DNA of 5,154 nucleotides from Chloroflexi bacterium RBG_19FT_COMBO_48_23 (GTDB lineage Bacteria; Chloroflexota; Dehalococcoidia; GIF9; UBA5620): positions 423-5,576 of the forward strand of contig MGOH01000073.1 in the NCBI GenBank assembly GCA_001795315.1, read 5' to 3'. Positions within the stretch are counted from its first letter, which is position 1, and every line of letters starts with the position of its first letter. A program made the translations under genes and the position numbers. The notes beneath the pieces are model-generated. The model was not told the DNA's origin. It saw nothing but the letters and a program-made list of their open reading frames with translations, and made no database searches. Positions 4,470 to 5,154 of the stretch are shown piece by piece.

Positions 4470-5147
4470 ATGGAACTAGCCATAGATACCTCGACCGATT
4501 TCTGCAGCATCGGCTTATCCCGGCAGGGTGAGACGATAGCCGAGCTGACCTGGCACTCGGGACAGAGCCATACCGTGGAACTCGTGCCGAACATAGTCCG
4601 CCTGCTCAATCAGGCCAAAATCACTCCCCAATCTCTGCGCGCAGTCTTCGTAGCCAAAGGGCCGGGAAGCTTCAACGGGCTCAGAGTAGGCATAAGCACC
4701 GCCAAAGGATTAGCTCTCGCCTTAAGCATTCCACTTGTCGGGATAAGCACTTTAGAAGTCGAAGCTTATCCTTTTGCCTTTACCAAACTTCCTATATGTC
4801 CGATTCACAACGCCGGCCGTGGCGAGATTGCCACAGCCCTTTATCGACAAAATGATGACTGGCGCTGCATAACTCCAGAACACATTACGACTATAGATAC
4901 CTTATGTCAACAAATAAAACGAAGAACGCTATTCTGCGGTGAAATCCCGCTACCTGTCATCGAGCAACTGCAACAAAGACTGGACAGACACGCCATAATA
5001 CCCGACCCTGCAGCCAGATTGCGTCACGCCTGTTGCCTGGCAGCACTAGGCTGGCAACGTTTAAACATAGGTCAAAACGATAACCCCGCCAGCCTTCAAC
5101 CACTGTATCTACGGCAACCACCGATAACACAGCGGAAAGTAAAATAA
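4470..5147 (+). CDS. tsaB: tRNA t6A37 biosynthesis protein TsaB (225 aa)
   Basis: TsaB is the inactive ASKHA-fold partner of TsaD; it forms the dimer that TsaE binds during t6A37 synthesis. The protein opens MELAIDTSTDFCSIGL (phosphate-1-like strand pair). It has GPGSFNGLRVG at 64-74 (family GPGSFTGLRIG, here with N69 for Thr), HNAGRGEI at 113-120 in place of the common DARRGEV, and the characteristic ending PLYLRQPPIT. Length is normal. The start is ATG at 4470: homologues begin with this M-LAIDTS pattern, and AAGGG lies 5 nt upstream. An in-frame GTG at 4407 would add 21 residues encoded by the upstream repeat and is rejected. The gene is the third of the thiL-tsaE-tsaB operon. The B. subtilis order predicts rimI and tsaD next, beyond the window. 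Confidence 0.94.
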   Translation: MELAIDTSTDFCSIGLSRQGETIAELTWHSGQSHTVELVPNIVRLLNQAKITPQSLRAVFVAKGPGSFNGLRVGISTAKGLALALSIPLVGISTLEVEAYPFAFTKLPICPIHNAGRGEIATALYRQNDDWRCITPEHITTIDTLCQQIKRRTLFCGEIPLPVIEQLQQRLDRHAIIPDPAARLRHACCLAALGWQRLNIGQNDNPASLQPLYLRQPPITQRKVK

Positions 5148-5154
5148 CTTTATA

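Noticed and set aside
4273..4479. 68-residue frame starting at the ATGA of the tsaE stop
   Set aside because: Most of it is translation of the palindromic repeat (VILSAAKNL and HSELVEEF peptides), a well-known annotation artefact.

Overview
This window looks like ordinary bacterial chromosome, with housekeeping genes packed tightly around two short divergent promoter regions. No plasmid, phage or defence genes are visible. A long-form (Alu-domain-containing) SRP RNA, the thiL-tsaE-tsaB order, zinc-ribbon membrane proteins and palindromic repeats of the 'cattctgag...cgaagaatct' / 'gtcattgcgag' types suggest an anaerobic, environmental Gram-positive-like or Chloroflexota (Dehalococcoidia-like) lineage. 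That placement is an inference from pattern recognition and is not proven.

Left block (1-1247, all minus strand, read right to left). A calcineurin-like metallophosphoesterase gene comes first. Its stop codon lies 2 nt from the -35 box of a promoter for a 270-nt large-type SRP RNA. About 30 nt beyond the RNA is the 5' end of a short-chain dehydrogenase/reductase (SDR) gene, which runs off the left edge. The metallophosphoesterase promoter places transcription start almost on its ATG, so its mRNA is probably leaderless.

Middle block (1248-2721). A plus-strand gamma-glutamylcyclotransferase-like gene has its own promoter and Shine-Dalgarno (SD) sequence. It converges, with 2 nt between stop codons, on a minus-strand pair of related zinc-ribbon membrane proteins of unknown function. 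The first of the pair has a consensus SD and a promoter overlapped by a near-perfect 19-bp palindrome, a strong operator candidate. A long inverted repeat spans the 3' end of the second.

Right block (2748-5154, plus strand). thiL (thiamine-monophosphate kinase), tsaE and tsaB form an operon, matching the B. subtilis order thiL-ydiB-ydiC-rimI-tsaD. thiL has an extended -10 box 7 nt before its ATG, so it too looks leaderless, which leaves no room for a TPP riboswitch. thiL and tsaE overlap by ATGA. tsaE and tsaB are separated by a 163-bp palindromic mosaic repeat with 12-bp terminal inverted repeats. TsaE and TsaB work with TsaD and TsaC in making the t6A37 tRNA modification; rimI and tsaD would be expected just past the right edge.

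I found no clearly new biological system. The points most worth follow-up are the two probable leaderless promoters, the 19-bp operator candidate, the SRP RNA packed between protein genes, and the repeat inserted inside the t6A operon.
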